Below, piece by piece: positions 24,396 to 36,265 of a DNA stretch of 64,000 nt. The stretch is taken from contig CP099846.1 in the NCBI GenBank assembly GCA_030062745.1, forward strand, positions 2,790,001-2,854,000, in the 5' to 3' direction. Both the position numbers and the translations under genes were made by a program. Positions within the stretch are counted from its first letter, which is position 1; the number at the start of each line of letters is the position of its first letter. The notes under the pieces were generated by a model. It was given only the letters and a program-made list of their open reading frames with translations. It did no database searches and had not been told where the DNA came from. Source of the stretch: Capitulum mitella. Its lineage: Eukaryota; Arthropoda; Thecostraca; Pollicipedomorpha; Pollicipedidae.

Positions 24396-24435
<40 letters not shown>
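24321..24435 (+). repeat. (TA)n microsatellite, unit 1
   Basis: Two long TA tracts separated by a short GTACGTAAG-containing spacer. The tract structure differs in each of the three units. Confidence 0.97.
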
Positions 24436-24437
<2 letters not shown>

Positions 24438-24639
24438 TGCACTGGACATACAGCTGGATATCTGACATTATACGGCATCCATTCTCCGGCCGGTTATTCC
24501 TGCAGCCCGGCAGGATAGTGCCTGACATTTAGCCTTCCCTCGGTGTACGATCGAGACCTTGTTCTAATATCTGCGTATAAAACCGTTTGAGGAGCAATTG
24601 CCTTTGTTATATTAGATTGTCGATGTTGCCGTCGGTCGT

Positions 24640-24930
24640 GCAGCGCCCCGTCCGTGGGGCGGCGAAGCCCCGGCCGGCCGGTCCGACCGGCCTGCGCTGG
24701 CGGTCCGGCACGTCTCGCCAGACCCAGCCGGCCATCTATGTTTGCGCAGCCTTTGTTCCGCGTCGGGCCGCGACGCCCCGGCCGGCCGGCCGGCCGCCCA
24801 GCGACGGCGGTTTCGCGCGTCTCGCCGGACCCGGCCGGCCACTTCTAACTGCTTTTACCGTTTGTTCTGTCCCCAAAATACGTCTCCCTTTTATCTCGTG
24901 ACCTCTTTCGCTCGTACTATATAAGTTTAT
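24640..24930 (+). promoter_or_regulatory. GC-rich block with TATA motif, function unknown
   Basis: About 200 bases dominated by CCGGCCGGCC motifs (24,640-24,845) are followed by AT-richer DNA and TATATAAG near 24,918. The layout resembles a promoter or a retroelement LTR, but no convincing reading frame follows. A 35-codon frame starting near 24,931 is broken in unit 2. Conserved at the same place in units 2 and 3. Confidence 0.3.
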
Positions 24931-25251
24931 CATGAACACGTCCTCGTTCTCTTCCTGTCTGGCGCTCAAACTGTTCCGGACGTCTCTTCAATACAGAAAT
25001 TCATTATCAGTGATGGCGTGCGGCAGTGCAGCGATGTGAAGTGACATATAGCAAAAAATAGTAGTCCGCCAGCCTCGGGAGATTCCTTTTACCCTCTTCC
25101 TGGCCTCCTGAATGGGAGGTCTCCTTGCTGGCTGAACTGCCACTCTAGAGATTAGGCCAATCCTATCCCAGAGCGCCTGAACTGGAGCGTTCCTTGTGCT
25201 CTTCAATCTGGAGCTCCTGCCTCACCTATACCAGCTTGAATTTGCTCGTTC

Positions 25252-25417
25252 TTCCTTTCATGCTGCTGAATTGTAACATTCTCGGTTAGGACCCGTATGC
25301 CATCTTGAATTGGATGGTTATCCTCTTATGCTGCTGGATTGTAGCATTCTCAGTTAGGATCGTATACCATCTTGCATTGAATGGTTTTCCTTTCATGCTG
25401 CTGAATTGTAGCATTCT
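25252..25417 (+). repeat. 67-bp minisatellite, unit 1
   Basis: About two and a half tandem copies of a 67-base unit built around CATGCTGCTGAATTGTAGCA and GCCATCTTGAATTGGATGG. Present at the same position in units 2 and 3. Confidence 0.85.
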
Positions 25418-25958
25418 GGGCCTGCTTACCCTGGATTTTCCCACCTAATCCTCCTTACTTTTCTCATGAGCCGAGCGTAGCCCATTTAAGTGTCGCGGAC
25501 CTCTAGTGTCGATAAAACATACAGTGCACGTCAGAGCCTTTAGACGGACGCTAGGCAGTCAGCGATAGTCGATGTAGCTGACAGTTCCAAGATCTGTCTG
25601 CAGCACTACTTTTTCTTCTCAGTTCGGGAGGGTTGAGACATTTTTGCAAGGATGGAACTCAAGCTCAGAGCTGTAAAATAATATGCAACATGTGCTAAGC
25701 AGCCCATTTTGTAGTGTCTTATATTTCTATTCTCCAAACATTTTTATCTTTCTCAAATACTCTGATACAAATACATGAAGGGGCAATATCCTTCAGGAGA
25801 CGTCTATAAGAAATCGTTCAGGATGTTTGTCATTGATAAGCTGTCAATATTCTCATAGTTATCAAGCCAGTGATTTCAATTCTACGAAGGCTCTATCATT
25901 GCATTCTTAGTATTCTGAAGCCTTTGCTCGCAGTGAGAAATTGTTAGCTCAGCTATGA
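25418..25958. other. Unrecognised duplicated segment
   Basis: No gene seen. Shared by all three units and ends at the TTAA of the S element. Confidence 0.5.
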
Positions 25959-25962
25959 TTAA

Positions 25963-27033
25963 CCCACGAGGCACGATCGTCGGTCGGCTACGATCACGCT
26001 CGACTAGGGGCGGGGCGGTTGACCGCCCCCCCCCCCTCTAAATGACGAACGGTTCGTCGCACGATAAACATAAGAGCATCGTTGGAAAGCTTGTGACGAG
26101 GAGACCTCGAAACTGGTCTCATTTTCAGTTCTAGGTAATATGCAAGCGATTCACGTCCCATATATATTTTCTCATGGCCGACTGCATGAGACCGAGAAAC
26201 GGCCTGAATCTTAAGGGCTGTGACTAATAACGCATAGGGAAAGGCACCACCGCACAAGTAAAGGTTCGTACATGCCGATACACATCTAATTTCTCTGATT
26301 TGTTCAATATATACGACGAAACGTTGAACCAAAGACACGACAATTTTCACGCTGGCTATTGGCGGGCGCCGCTACAGAACACAGTAACAAATTAACGGGA
26401 ACTAATTTCAAGGTTCCTTCATTTTTGCTTCATAAGCCTGTCTATTTAAATTTTATCAATCTTAGTGGTTTTTGTGAGGGTTTCTCATGCCTAAATTTTG
26501 GAAAAATTCGTCAGTTACCAATGTACACAATTGGCGGGGCTTTACTCGCGAGAGAGTGTTTATTTCGAAGATATGTATTTTTTTAACTTTTTGAGGTTCT
26601 TGGTGTGCATTACTTACGTCTATGCAAGCCAGTTCTTCCATTTTCTACCAATTTTGAGGAATTCATCGCTGATATTCAAGGTGGTATCTTAGCTGTGATA
26701 TCTTTGACTTATATATAATTTTGGCTGTGATATCTTGTTTTGCGAAAGGTTACAGGGCGCTGAACTTTTTTGGACATAGGTCCGTTTGACCTGACCTAAG
26801 ACCAAAGTTTCTTTAAAGTTAAGACAAAGTTAAGACCACCTCAGGTCAAGTGAAATGTCTGACCTAGGTCAGACATCTGACTTGGCCTGAAGTGAAAATT
26901 TTGAAACAAGGTGTACAAATGATAAACCAAAAGGTACACGAGGTTTTGAGGCTCTGTGTTTGATCGTCCTCTCGCAATCCTAGAAATACCTCAGGGGGCG
27001 GTCAACTGCCCCCCCCCCCTAGTCAGGGGCCGG
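25963..27033 (-). mobile_element. S5: S-family TTAA element, unit 1
   Basis: About 1,071 bp, inverted relative to S1. It starts CCCACGAGGCACGATCG after TTAA (25,959-25,962) and ends in the C-run/G-run hairpin and GGGGCCGG before TAAT, a decayed TTAA. A perfect 22-base palindrome centred on CCTAGG (26,855-26,876) contains TGACCT and AGGTCA back to back. It occupies the same place as S6 and S7, so it inserted before the duplications. Confidence 0.8.
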
Positions 27034-27037
27034 TAAT

Positions 27038-27410
27038 TGCAATGAGGCCTATGGAAGCCTCACAATAAGTGTAGGCACTAGGGGAGTGATTCACAACCTA
27101 TTAATATTTTTGCCTTCAGTATTTTCCATTGTTTCAGATTTTTCTTTCCTTTTTCAGTTCAGTCTTTTCCGCTTCATTTCTCAGTAAAACAGATGAAAAT
27201 TGACAAGCAGAATGCCCTGTCTCCGGCCGAAATTCCAGCACCCCTATCCGGTATATCCGGTATCCGGCCGGATCACAAAAATCCCAGCCTGGTGTATTGT
27301 TAATTGATACCAGGAGTATGTGAGCCTGGCCATCTTCCAGTCTTATGTACAAGTTTATGAGGTATTATATGGACCATCTGACCAGATTTTTTTGCATCAC
27401 GCACAGGCCT
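27038..27410. other. Short spacer with CCGGTATCCGG motifs
   Basis: No gene. Nested CCGGTAT/CCGGATC motifs lie at about 27,243-27,275, followed by CACAAAAATCCC. A reverse version of this cluster lies near 29,710-29,800. The last bases, GCATCACGCACAGGCCTTTAA, form the shared left flank of R3, R6 and R7. Confidence 0.5.
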
Positions 27411-27414
27411 TTAA

Positions 27415-28628
27415 CCCTATTCCCGGCAGGGGGGGCGCAATCCGCCCCCCCTTGTGTTTTTTGGTTGCCAATTCCAGGACTTTTAACGCAGCTTCACGAA
27501 ACATGGTGAATTTTCCTAGCTATTCTTTCTACGTGCTGTGACAAAATTTCAAAATTCCCTTTTGCTCAGGGGCGGAGACAGGTAACATTTTTGGGAGGCA
27601 CCTCAGGCGATTTTTGGCCATGTTCAGGGTAAAATAAAAATGTCTGCCAAAAACAGTGTTTTAAAGCTAGAACTTAAAACTTTGCATGGATGTGTAGCTA
27701 AATGGTTGGTCAATGTGCAGATGTAATTTTGTTTATCTGAGGTCATTTTACAAGGTCAGGTCAAGGTCAAAAAGTCAAAATTAGTTTTTTCCCTATAATT
27801 TCGGCGTCGTTTTTCCAAATGCCAAACTCCGAATATATGTGATGTAGAAGGATACCTTCTACTTGTGTACGAAGCTTCAGCTTGATATCAGGTCGGGTCA
27901 CGGAGCCATGACATAAAATGTCACTGCGCGTACCCTATATCGCAATAGCCATAAAATGGAATTTTTGAAATAGAGCAAATTCAAATGGTTGAAAACGTTT
28001 ACAGATAATATTAAATGTACACGAGATCATTCTAAGTGAGCCCAAGGTCACTGGAGGTCATTTTAGGTCAAAGGTCACAAGTTGGTCTGAGAAACGTGTG
28101 ACTGTGACAGTTGCCCCTTTTTCATGTCCCTGGCACCGCCTATGCTAACATTATACAAACATTGTAATGCAATTTGTACTTCTTTAGTATAACATGACTA
28201 GCAGAAGCCAAAAAGGGTGTTTGCCTCTTTTCTTCATTCAGTTGTTAGAAAACTAATCATCCTATTTTTGAAACCCTGTGAACGCGCATGATTTTTTTTT
28301 TAAATTTCAGATTTGCGGAGCCACGATAAAAGCCCTATTCATAATATCTCGATTCATGCCAGTTTCATCGAAATCGGTCCATAAACAACGGAGTTATAAG
28401 AAGTCGAAAAGCACCTCCCATTTTGACATTTTTTCCCCTCTGCATCTACAAATTTCAAAATTTTGAATATTTCTTTCTTTAAAAATGTAGTTAACGTCAC
28501 GGCAAATCGATTGCCGTTTGTTGCGATGAAATCGGACGAGTAGTTCTCGAGATCTCGGGGGGGGGGGCCGAATCCGCCCCCCCCCCTGCCGGGAATCGAC
28601 CATACCGTCTAGCCCTCTGGGAATAGGG
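27415..28628 (+). mobile_element. R3: R-family TTAA element, end of unit 1 core
   Basis: A full-length 1,214-bp R element with TTAA on both sides (27,411-27,414; 28,629-28,632). Hairpins near both ends and a perfect DR1 motif at 28,065-28,077 are present, with TCAAGGTCA at 27,761-27,769. Its left flank equals those of R6 and R7, but its right flank (TTAAGGGAACTGAGC) is unique in the window. Confidence 0.85.
28065..28077 (+). promoter_or_regulatory. Perfect DR1 motif inside R3
   Basis: AGGTCAAAGGTCA, preceded by two further AGGTCA half-sites. Confidence 0.45.
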
Positions 28629-28632
28629 TTAA

Positions 28633-30711
28633 GGGAACTGAGCACACATCTGAAAACCACTCTGTCTCATTTGCTTTGCTTAGTCGCAATTATTTTTCAG
28701 AGCCATTACTGTGAACGTACCTGTAGTACATAAACTGCAAAAGCAAGCCATCCAGACAGATGCCTAAACAAATGAGGGTTATCAAAGTCCCAGGTCCCAG
28801 TCCCAGTCCCAAGAGCATGCAACTAGCATTGTTATTTCAAGAGCAATGTCTTGAGACTGTCGTACGCTTGAGTTTCTAGCTGTGAGAACGCATCAGGTAG
28901 ATGCTATGCGACTTTGGCTACACTAGCAATGCGCTTATTTCACGCAATTAGTAGCGCTATGTCAAGGGCGGATCCAGAATGCCCTTTTGAGATGGCAACG
29001 CCAATTTAGGAGGAGGGGGTGTAAATTCTTTATGAACAGTAAAACAAGTGACCACGGAAGTTCGGTTTGCCTGGCAATATTTAATAAAATGTAACAAATA
29101 CTTCATAAAATCCAACAAAACATATCTGAGACATGTAACAGACGGGAGACTCAGTGCGGTGCAGCACCGGCATATGCGTGATGTATTTAGTTTTTTTCAA
29201 AAAAACTGGGCGTATAGCATATTCCAGTTCATTTAGTTACACATTGAAATGACGGCTTTCAGGATTCGACTGCGGTTTTTTAGATTCAAATTCCAATCTT
29301 CATGGTTTGAACCCTCGTCATCAGGATTCGAGGATTCTGACGATTCGAGTCTGGTCGAGTCTACTCGAATCTTACGAATCCGAATCCTCAGCTCTGGTTT
29401 CCATGTTCGTTGTAGTTCCTCTGCATTTACATATGTTATTTCCGTGTTGCACAATTTAACCTCATCATAACCCTCATAACCTTTATCACCAAAATAATAT
29501 TCTGGGCTTCATGAAGTAAAGAAGTCAACGTCCAAGCAGGAAGATCACTCCAAGGGGGAGGGGAGAGATTGACATTTGAGAACGTTTTGTCCTCGATTTA
29601 AATTGAGCAGAACAGATTTTCGTACACTCTCGTCGCACGCGTAATAATAACGAAGTCAGCACAATGTCTGACCAGTTCCCCCGTACTACATTCATGACTA
29701 GGGATACACCGGATCGGGATTTTTGTGATTCTGCCGAGTACCGAATATGTAGCATCGGCGTACCGGATATCCGACCGGATATCCGGCCGGACACCGAATA
29801 CTATGCTTCCCTATTTACTGTTTACTATTTTTATTGATAAATGGAACGAGAAAGACTAAATTGAGAAAAAGAGTTCTGAAAACTCTAAAATATCAAATAA
29901 AATGCCAACAGCGTGAATCATTCGCACTAGTACCTACACATACCATGAAGTTTCCATAAGTTTCGTTGTAAATAAATAAATAAGTAGATAAATAACACAA
30001 TTATCATGGTAGACCTCACCATCTCTCACTGCATTCAGAGACATGGGTGTAACCACGGTTCAGAAATTAGGGGTAGAGGCAAGCGGCTGCAATCCACCAA
30101 AAATATGTAGGGGAGGGTAGGGTTGAAATCACCTTTTTCGGTCGTTGCATTATAACGTGCGGTTGAAATTTCGTTTTTGGATTTCAGAGTTCAAGAAATT
30201 GTGTCGCCAATGAGAAGTATCTATCTGCTACTTTAAAAATTAGGAAGAAAAATCACCACTTCTGAAAAACTACGTGAGGCATGCCCCCTCAACCCCTCCT
30301 CCGGAGATAACACCCATGGCAAAGGGTCCAGAATACGTAGAATGTCGTAAGAGCGCCTTGGAAAAATCAGAATACCTGGTTTGATACGAATTCTGTATGA
30401 ATACTAAGGTATGTATCTTTAAATGTGTTATCCCTTAATGTATGTGTATCAAAGGATTTGAGGAAGAAAAAAATGTCTGGAAAATAGAAAGATATTACAT
30501 TTCAAAATGGGCTGCTGAGTAGGTTGTGGATGGAAAGAACTTGACATATAAAAGTGATAGGAAGTCGTGCAAGCCCGTAAAAATATTTGACATGCACAAA
30601 AAATAGCAATGAAAACATATCTACCATCCCTACCGAACAAATAAATGTCCCTGTAGATGAAGTACAGTAGCGCCAGCTATAACGCTCTTTCCAAACGGGC
30701 AATTTTGCGCC
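28633..30711. other. Segment present only in unit 1
   Basis: No recognisable gene. It holds CCCAGT-type triplets at about 28,795-28,815 and a GATTCGA/GAATCCG-rich imperfect repeat at 29,260-29,400. A CCGGATATCCGG cluster lies at about 29,755-29,800, and a short TAAA repeat near 29,972-29,997. In unit 3 the corresponding stretch is missing and R7 sits in its place. Confidence 0.6.
30042..30318. mobile_element. Possible small inverted-repeat element
   Basis: CATGGGTGT at 30,042 faces ACACCCATG at 30,310-30,318, enclosing 277 bases with no coding capacity. No clear target duplication is visible, so this may be chance. Confidence 0.2.
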
Positions 30712-31053
30712 TTAAGACTCGGCTTTGCCGTGGCAAACAATCGATAATCGCGTGCGATTTGAATGACACTTTCCGAGTGCGACGGTGCAGTCTGAAGTTG
30801 CGTGACGTGGAGTATGGCAGCGAAAGACAATCAAACGTGGGTGTCTGCCACCTTCCATGCTCAAAATGCTTATTTTTCGTATGAGCACGATGTGATTTGC
30901 CACTACAGGCTTCCAACCATAGCACACAACAGCAGGCCCAAGTGTACGGAAAACGTGGGCGCGACGACGACTTATTTTTTTGTCATCTCGCTTATGCAAA
31001 GACGGGGGAGAGCAGAGGGTTAGGTTTGACTCCAGAGGTGGCAGTAGCATATT
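30712..31053. other. Segment repeated in unit 3
   Basis: Matches 62,145-62,484. Here the TTAA at 30,712-30,715 is uninterrupted (GCGCCTTAAGACTCGG). In unit 3 the same TTAA is the right boundary of R7. No gene recognised. Confidence 0.7.
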
Positions 31054-31056
31054 TAA

Positions 31057-32271
31057 GCTTATTCCCCGCAGGTGGGGCTGAATCTGTCCCTCCTCGGGTT
31101 TTTTGCTTGCCAATTCCAGGATTTTTAACCCAGGTTCACGAAACTTGGTCACTTTTCCCAGCCATTCTTTCTACGCGCCGTGACAAAATTTCAAAATTCT
31201 ATTTTGTTCAGGGGCGGAACCAGACACGTTTTTGGGAGGCACCTCACGCCATTTTTGGCCTTGTTGATGGTAAAAGAAAAATGTTTGCGAAAACAGCGTT
31301 TTTAAGATAGAACTTATAACTTTATATGGCTGTTTAGCCAAATAGGCGGGCAATGTGCAGATGTAATTTTATTCATCTGAGGTCACTTTAAAAGGTCAGG
31401 TCAAGTTCAAGAGTCAATTTTTTAAATAATTTCGGCGCCGTTTTTTTCAAATGCCAAACCCGGAATACGTATGAGGTATAAGGGTGCCCTCTAGTTGTGT
31501 ATCAAGTTTCAGCTTGATATCAGGTCTGGTCACGGAGCTATGACCTAAAATGTCAGTTCGCCTATGCTATATCGCAATAGCCATAAAATTAAATTTTTGA
31601 AATAGAGTGAATTCAAATGATTGAAAACGTTTACAGACAATATTAAATGAACACGAGATCATTCCAAGTGACCCCAAGGTCACTTAAGGGAACTCATTTA
31701 AGGTCAAAGGTCACAAATTGATCTGAAGAACCTGTGACCATGACAGTTTCTCCTTTTTCATGTCCCTGGCACCACCCTATGCTAACATTATAAAAACACT
31801 GTGATGCTATTTGTACTTCTTTAGCATAACATGACTAGCAGAAGCCAAAAAAGTGTTTTTGCCTCTTTTGTTCATTCATTTGTTAGAAAACTAATCCTTC
31901 TATTTTTGAAACCCTGTGAAGGCACGTAAATTTTCTCAAAATTTCAGATTTATGTACCCATGGTAAAAGCCCTATCCATATTCTCTCGATTCATGCCAGT
32001 TCCATTGAAATCGGTCGAAAAACAACGGAGTTATAACAGGTCGGAAAATACCCCTGATTTTGACATTTTTGGCCCCCCCCTCCTGTATCCATATATTTTA
32101 GAATTGTGAGAATTTCTTTTTATAAAATGCAGTTCACGTCATGGGAAATCGATTGCCGTTTGTTGCGATGAAATCGGACAGGTAGTTCTCGAAGATCTCA
32201 GGGGGGGGGGGGTCGAATCCGCCCGCCCCTGCCGGGAATCGACCATACCGTCTAGCCCTCCGGGAACAGTG
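31057..32271 (+). mobile_element. R4: R-family TTAA element
   Basis: A full-length copy starting after TTAA (31,053-31,056) and ending CCGGGAACAGTG before TTCA, a decayed TTAA. Perfect DR1 at 31,701-31,713. Its left flank equals that of R8, so the two are the same ancestral insertion. It abuts R5 directly. Confidence 0.8.
31701..31713 (+). promoter_or_regulatory. Perfect DR1 motif inside R4
   Basis: AGGTCAAAGGTCA at the family's usual position. Confidence 0.45.
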
Positions 32272-32275
32272 TTCA

Positions 32276-33467
32276 CCCAATTCTCGGCAGGGGAGGGGCT
32301 GAATCCGCACCCCCCGGATTTTTTGTTTGCCAATCCCAGGGTTTTTGATGCAGTTTCACAAAACTTGGTGACTTTTCCTAGCCATTCTTTTCACGTGACG
32401 TGACGAAACTTCGAACATTCTATTTTGTCCAGGGACGGAGCCAGGCAACGTTTTTGGGAGAAACCTTAGACCATTTTTGACACTGTTGAGGGTAAAAGGA
32501 AAATGTCTGCCAACAACAGCGTTTTTGAAATACGACTTAAAACATTATATGGAATGTACAGCAAAATAGTTGGGCAGCGTGCAGATATAATTCTGTTCAT
32601 CTGAGGTCACTTTACAACGTCAGGTCAAGGTGAAAAGTCAAAATTTGGTTTTATAGTAATAATTTTGGCGCTGCTTTTCAGATGCCAAACCCAGAATATA
32701 TATGACGTGGAGGGGTGCCCTCTCCTTGTATAACAAGTTTCAGGTTGATATAAGGTCGGGTCACGGTGCCATGGCCTAAAATGTCAATGCGCGAAACCCG
32801 ATATCACGACGGCCGTTAAATGGGGTTTTAGAAGTACAGCAAATTCAAATGATTGGAAACGTTTTCAAACAATATGAAATGCACTCGAATCTGTGTTACC
32901 CTAAGGTCAGTGAAGGTCATTTAGGGCCAGGGGTCGTAAGCTGACCTGCTGAAAATGTGACCATTACAGTTCCCCTTTTTCATGTCCCTGGCACCGCCTA
33001 TGCACAATGTAGAAACGATGTAATGCGATTTGCACTTGTTCAGCATAACATGACTAAGAAAAACGAAAAAAAATGTTTCCCTATTTAGTTTCGAAAAGGT
33101 AATCGTACAATTTTCGAAACCCTGTGAACGCCCATGAATTTTGTCAGAATTTGATATGTGTAAACCAACAGTAAACGTTCCATCCACAACCTTCTCGATT
33201 CAAGCTAATTTCATTAAAATCAGCTCATTAACAGTAGAGCTATGACAAGTCCAAAAACATCCCCCATTTTGGCTTTTTGCCTCCTGTATGCACAACCTTC
33301 AAGATTCTGAATGCTTCTTTTTATCAAAATGCATTTCACGTCGCGGCAAATTGATTGCCGTTTGTTCCAACGAAATCGGAGGTGCAGTTCTCGAGATCTC
33401 GAGGGCCGAAACCGCCCCCACCCCTGCCGGCAATTGGCTATACCGTCTAGCCCTCCGGGGAATAAGG
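32276..33467 (+). mobile_element. R5: R-family TTAA element, R2a subgroup
   Basis: Starts CCCAATTCTCGGCAGGGG immediately after the TTCA that ends R4, and ends GGGGAATAAGG before TTAA (33,468-33,471). It shares subgroup features with R2a and has no intact DR1 (AGGGCCAGGGGTCG there). Its partner in unit 3 is R9. It forms the boundary between units 1 and 2. Confidence 0.8.
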
Positions 33468-33471
33468 TTAA

Positions 33472-33730
33472 CACAGGGCACGTGCCCTTTCTGTGTACGC
33501 TCCTGGGTACATCGTTAATCGAATGGATTATCGATGTAGTTTAGGTTACAGATTATAGAGCACTCCTGGCTATAAATATATAGCCATGAGTAATAATATA
33601 AACAGGAGCAATATACATAAATAGATAATCAGAACGATAAGAAGTTTTTATGAGCGATAAAATACCAGGTGTTGATATGAAAGGATTCTCAAGACGATAG
33701 CACCTGCACAAAGTAACAACCAACTGACCA
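33472..33730. other. Short unique linker
   Basis: No gene. A small hairpin around TGGCTATAAATATATAGCCA lies at about 33,568-33,587. Confidence 0.5.
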
Positions 33731-34100
33731 TCAGGTGGACTGTCGGCCGCTCATGCAGGTCTTGAGCATGTTTCCAACGTCTTGACTGGCACGCTCAGCG
33801 CTGCCCTGGCTCTTCGGATGTCTGGTTCTTCCATGGAGTATCTGGCACTCTGGCCATAGTAGCGCCAGGTCTTTAATCACTTCTGCCACAAAGTCTCTGC
33901 CGTTGTCTGATTGCAGGACTCTCAGAGAACCCACCAACAGGAATATTTTCAACAACTCCGTGGCAACTTTTCGGGCTCTCTTGGTATGTAGCGGGCGCAA
34001 AAAGAGGAATTTTGAGGCATGATCCTGGTAGCTGAGGAGCATTTGGAGTCACCATCACTGGCACTTTGCACGTCGCTTGAATCAACCTGACCTCTGCTGT
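33731..34100 (-). pseudogene. KRBA2-like/Ginger-like integrase core fragment
   Basis: The minus strand carries an rve-type integrase core. It reads YQDHASKFLFLRPLHTKRA, then LRVLQSDNGRDFVAEVIKDL with the second catalytic Asp, then WPECQILHGRTRHPKSQGS-AERASQD with the catalytic Glu. The first catalytic region (VD...SDVQSASDGD) lies just upstream on the same strand in another frame (about 34,050-34,090), so the gene is frameshifted. It ends near 33,731 without the downstream C-terminal cysteine cluster, a piece of which survives at 10,193-10,687. Non-functional remnant. Confidence 0.7.
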
Positions 34101-34933
34101 GGGGTCCTTCGAGATGTAATTGGCTTCAACACCAGTCCTTTATTTCCAATCGCATCCTTTGACTAACAAAAGCAGCAATATTTGTCGAACACGCTCATTG
34201 CTGGCCTAGGTATGATAAGCTTTTTTGGATGGCATGGAGCATTTTACCCCTGCCTCCGTGACCTGTTTTTCTATAGTGGTCTTAAACAGTGTCGTGGAAG
34301 CTTTCGTAAGCAGCCGTGTACCAAATTCCTTCCTTATTGTGCATGCATGTGGTCTTAGACCCTCCAGTATTTTCCGTTGATTTTACAGGGAGATGAGTAA
34401 AGTAGATTAGAGATTGCCAGAAAGTAAAGAATAAAGTCTTAAACGATGTATTAATTTTTAAGTATTAGACTCTGCATCCGCCACTGCTCCAAAAACTGCT
34501 TTCAAGCATGTCTTGAAACTAACAAAAGACCAAAAAGTTTTATTAGAGCAAAAGCAGGAACGTAGCCAAGGCGGTCTACGTTAGATATATAGCGATTGCG
34601 CAGGAATATGGAAATGATCATACACATATTGCCAAAACAAAAATTGCATGAATGCCTGATGATAAAATATAAGGTTCACTGCATAAGATTGTTGCCTTTT
34701 CTCATAAATTTCACCAACTGGCAGTGCCATATGACAAAATTTGGAAATTCGATATCCAGCCTCCCCCTCTGAGAAAAATTTTGGCAATGTGCCTGAGTCA
34801 AAGTACGTGCGTGCAGCGCGGTATGCCAGAAGATGTAAATCAGCCGTCCACCTCCTTTGTGCTCCCCTGAAGACGTTACTGGCGTTTTGGCACTGGTGAA
34901 TAAATGAAGTTGGTTCAGATCGCAAGCTTTCGT
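34101..34933. other. Unrecognised duplicated segment
   Basis: Counterpart of 13,600-14,452. Nothing recognised. Confidence 0.45.
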
Positions 34934-34937
34934 TTCA

Positions 34938-36261
34938 TCTTATTCCCTGCTGGGGTAGGGCGCATTCTGCCCCTCCCCTCCGGTTTTTCGCTCGCAATTT
35001 CCGGACTTTTGGAAACTGTCGAACGAAACTTGGCAAATTTTTGTAAACATGTTTTGGAAATATTGCGCCAAATTTCAAAAATTTGCCTTTTCGAGAGGCA
35101 GTTCCAGAACACGCTTGCTGGGGATCGCGCACTTCGACGTGGTCATGTGCTGTTTTGATGCCATTTATAATGTCACAAACAGGTCAAATGATTGAAATAT
35201 TTGCGGCTGGCACATTTTCAAGTTTTTTTTTTGAAAGTGCTGATCAATGGTGGATCCAGGGGCATGTAAACCATGGTATGAGTTTTTTTTTTACTTGTAA
35301 AAACTTATGAATAAAACAAAGCTAAGTTATGATATAGACATCTGCATCTTAATTTGCGCATATAGTTCACGTACACTTATATACTGCAAGGGGCGTATAT
35401 CGGTTTTAGAGTGCATATTTCGTCTAATGACGTGTTCAGTGGGCCAAACATGTGTGACTGGTGTTGTAAGCCCCACGTGTACTACGATCAAATGCCATTC
35501 ATTTCAGCGAAAAGAAAAACTAGAGCCGGTATCAGGATAAAGTCAAAAGGGCATTTTATTTCCTCTGATTGCTGAGAAATTTTTACTCGACCTAGGGAGT
35601 AAAACACAGCTATCACCATATACATCTTGGCCAGTCTGTTTTCGGTACATGGATCCGCCTACGAGGATCTGTGATATGTGTATATAATACGGCATGTGAC
35701 GCAAATAGCAATGTTTTTCAAACAAAAATAAGCTCACCAGACTCAAAATATGTTCGGGAATTAATTAACATTTCCCAAAACGTGTGTCCCTTTTTATGTG
35801 CCCTGGACACGCCTATGAATTTTGACTGACCTTTTTCTAACATATGTGATAGACCTGTCAGTTTTCAGTAGAATGACACGAAGTAGAACAATGTCAGTCG
35901 TAAAATGTGGTAAGAAAACTGGTATAGGTAAACCCTCCATTCATATCTTCATTTTGACCCTTATCCTTCTTTCCTAAATTTTTAATACTTCTTTTTGGAA
36001 ATGTTTATATCGCTACAGGTTATTAAACGGTTTTCGAAATCACAGGACCAACGGCTTTCGAAATCACAGGAGGGAAGGGGGGGGGCAGAATTTCAGCACG
36101 GAATCGTACGTAATGGGCAGGAGCACGGACCAAGGTTAAGCCTTGTTTTGTCGTAATCGGTTTTGTAAACCGGGAGATCTTGGGGAAGGGCTGGGGGGAG
36201 AGGCGGGCGAATCGCACACCCCGCATAGACTTGAAACAAAATCTACCGCATGAAAATAAGG
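34938..36261 (+). mobile_element. Q2: Q-family TTAA element, unit 2
   Basis: Counterpart of Q1, 1,324 bp. Starts TCTTATTCCCTGCTGGGG after TTCA and ends AAAATAAGG before TTAA (36,262-36,265). Small internal deletions relative to Q1 lie near 36,020-36,080. Confidence 0.6.
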
Positions 36262-36265
36262 TTAA

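Larger units (their letters stand above)
13370..33467 (+). repeat. Segmental duplication unit 1
   Basis: This unit is repeated head-to-tail downstream. 13,370-18,112 matches 33,873-38,578. 18,113-27,410 matches both 38,579-47,877 and 49,087-60,936. 30,712-33,467 matches 62,145-64,000. In stretches compared by eye, most 60-base lines differ at zero to three positions, with small insertions and deletions. The unit 1 to unit 2 offset is 20.45-20.55 kb throughout. 28,633-30,711 occurs only here. Confidence 0.95.

Noticed and set aside
24298..24528. Tyr-Ile repeat proteins
   Set aside because: Simple translation of (TA)n tracts; the same applies in units 2 and 3.
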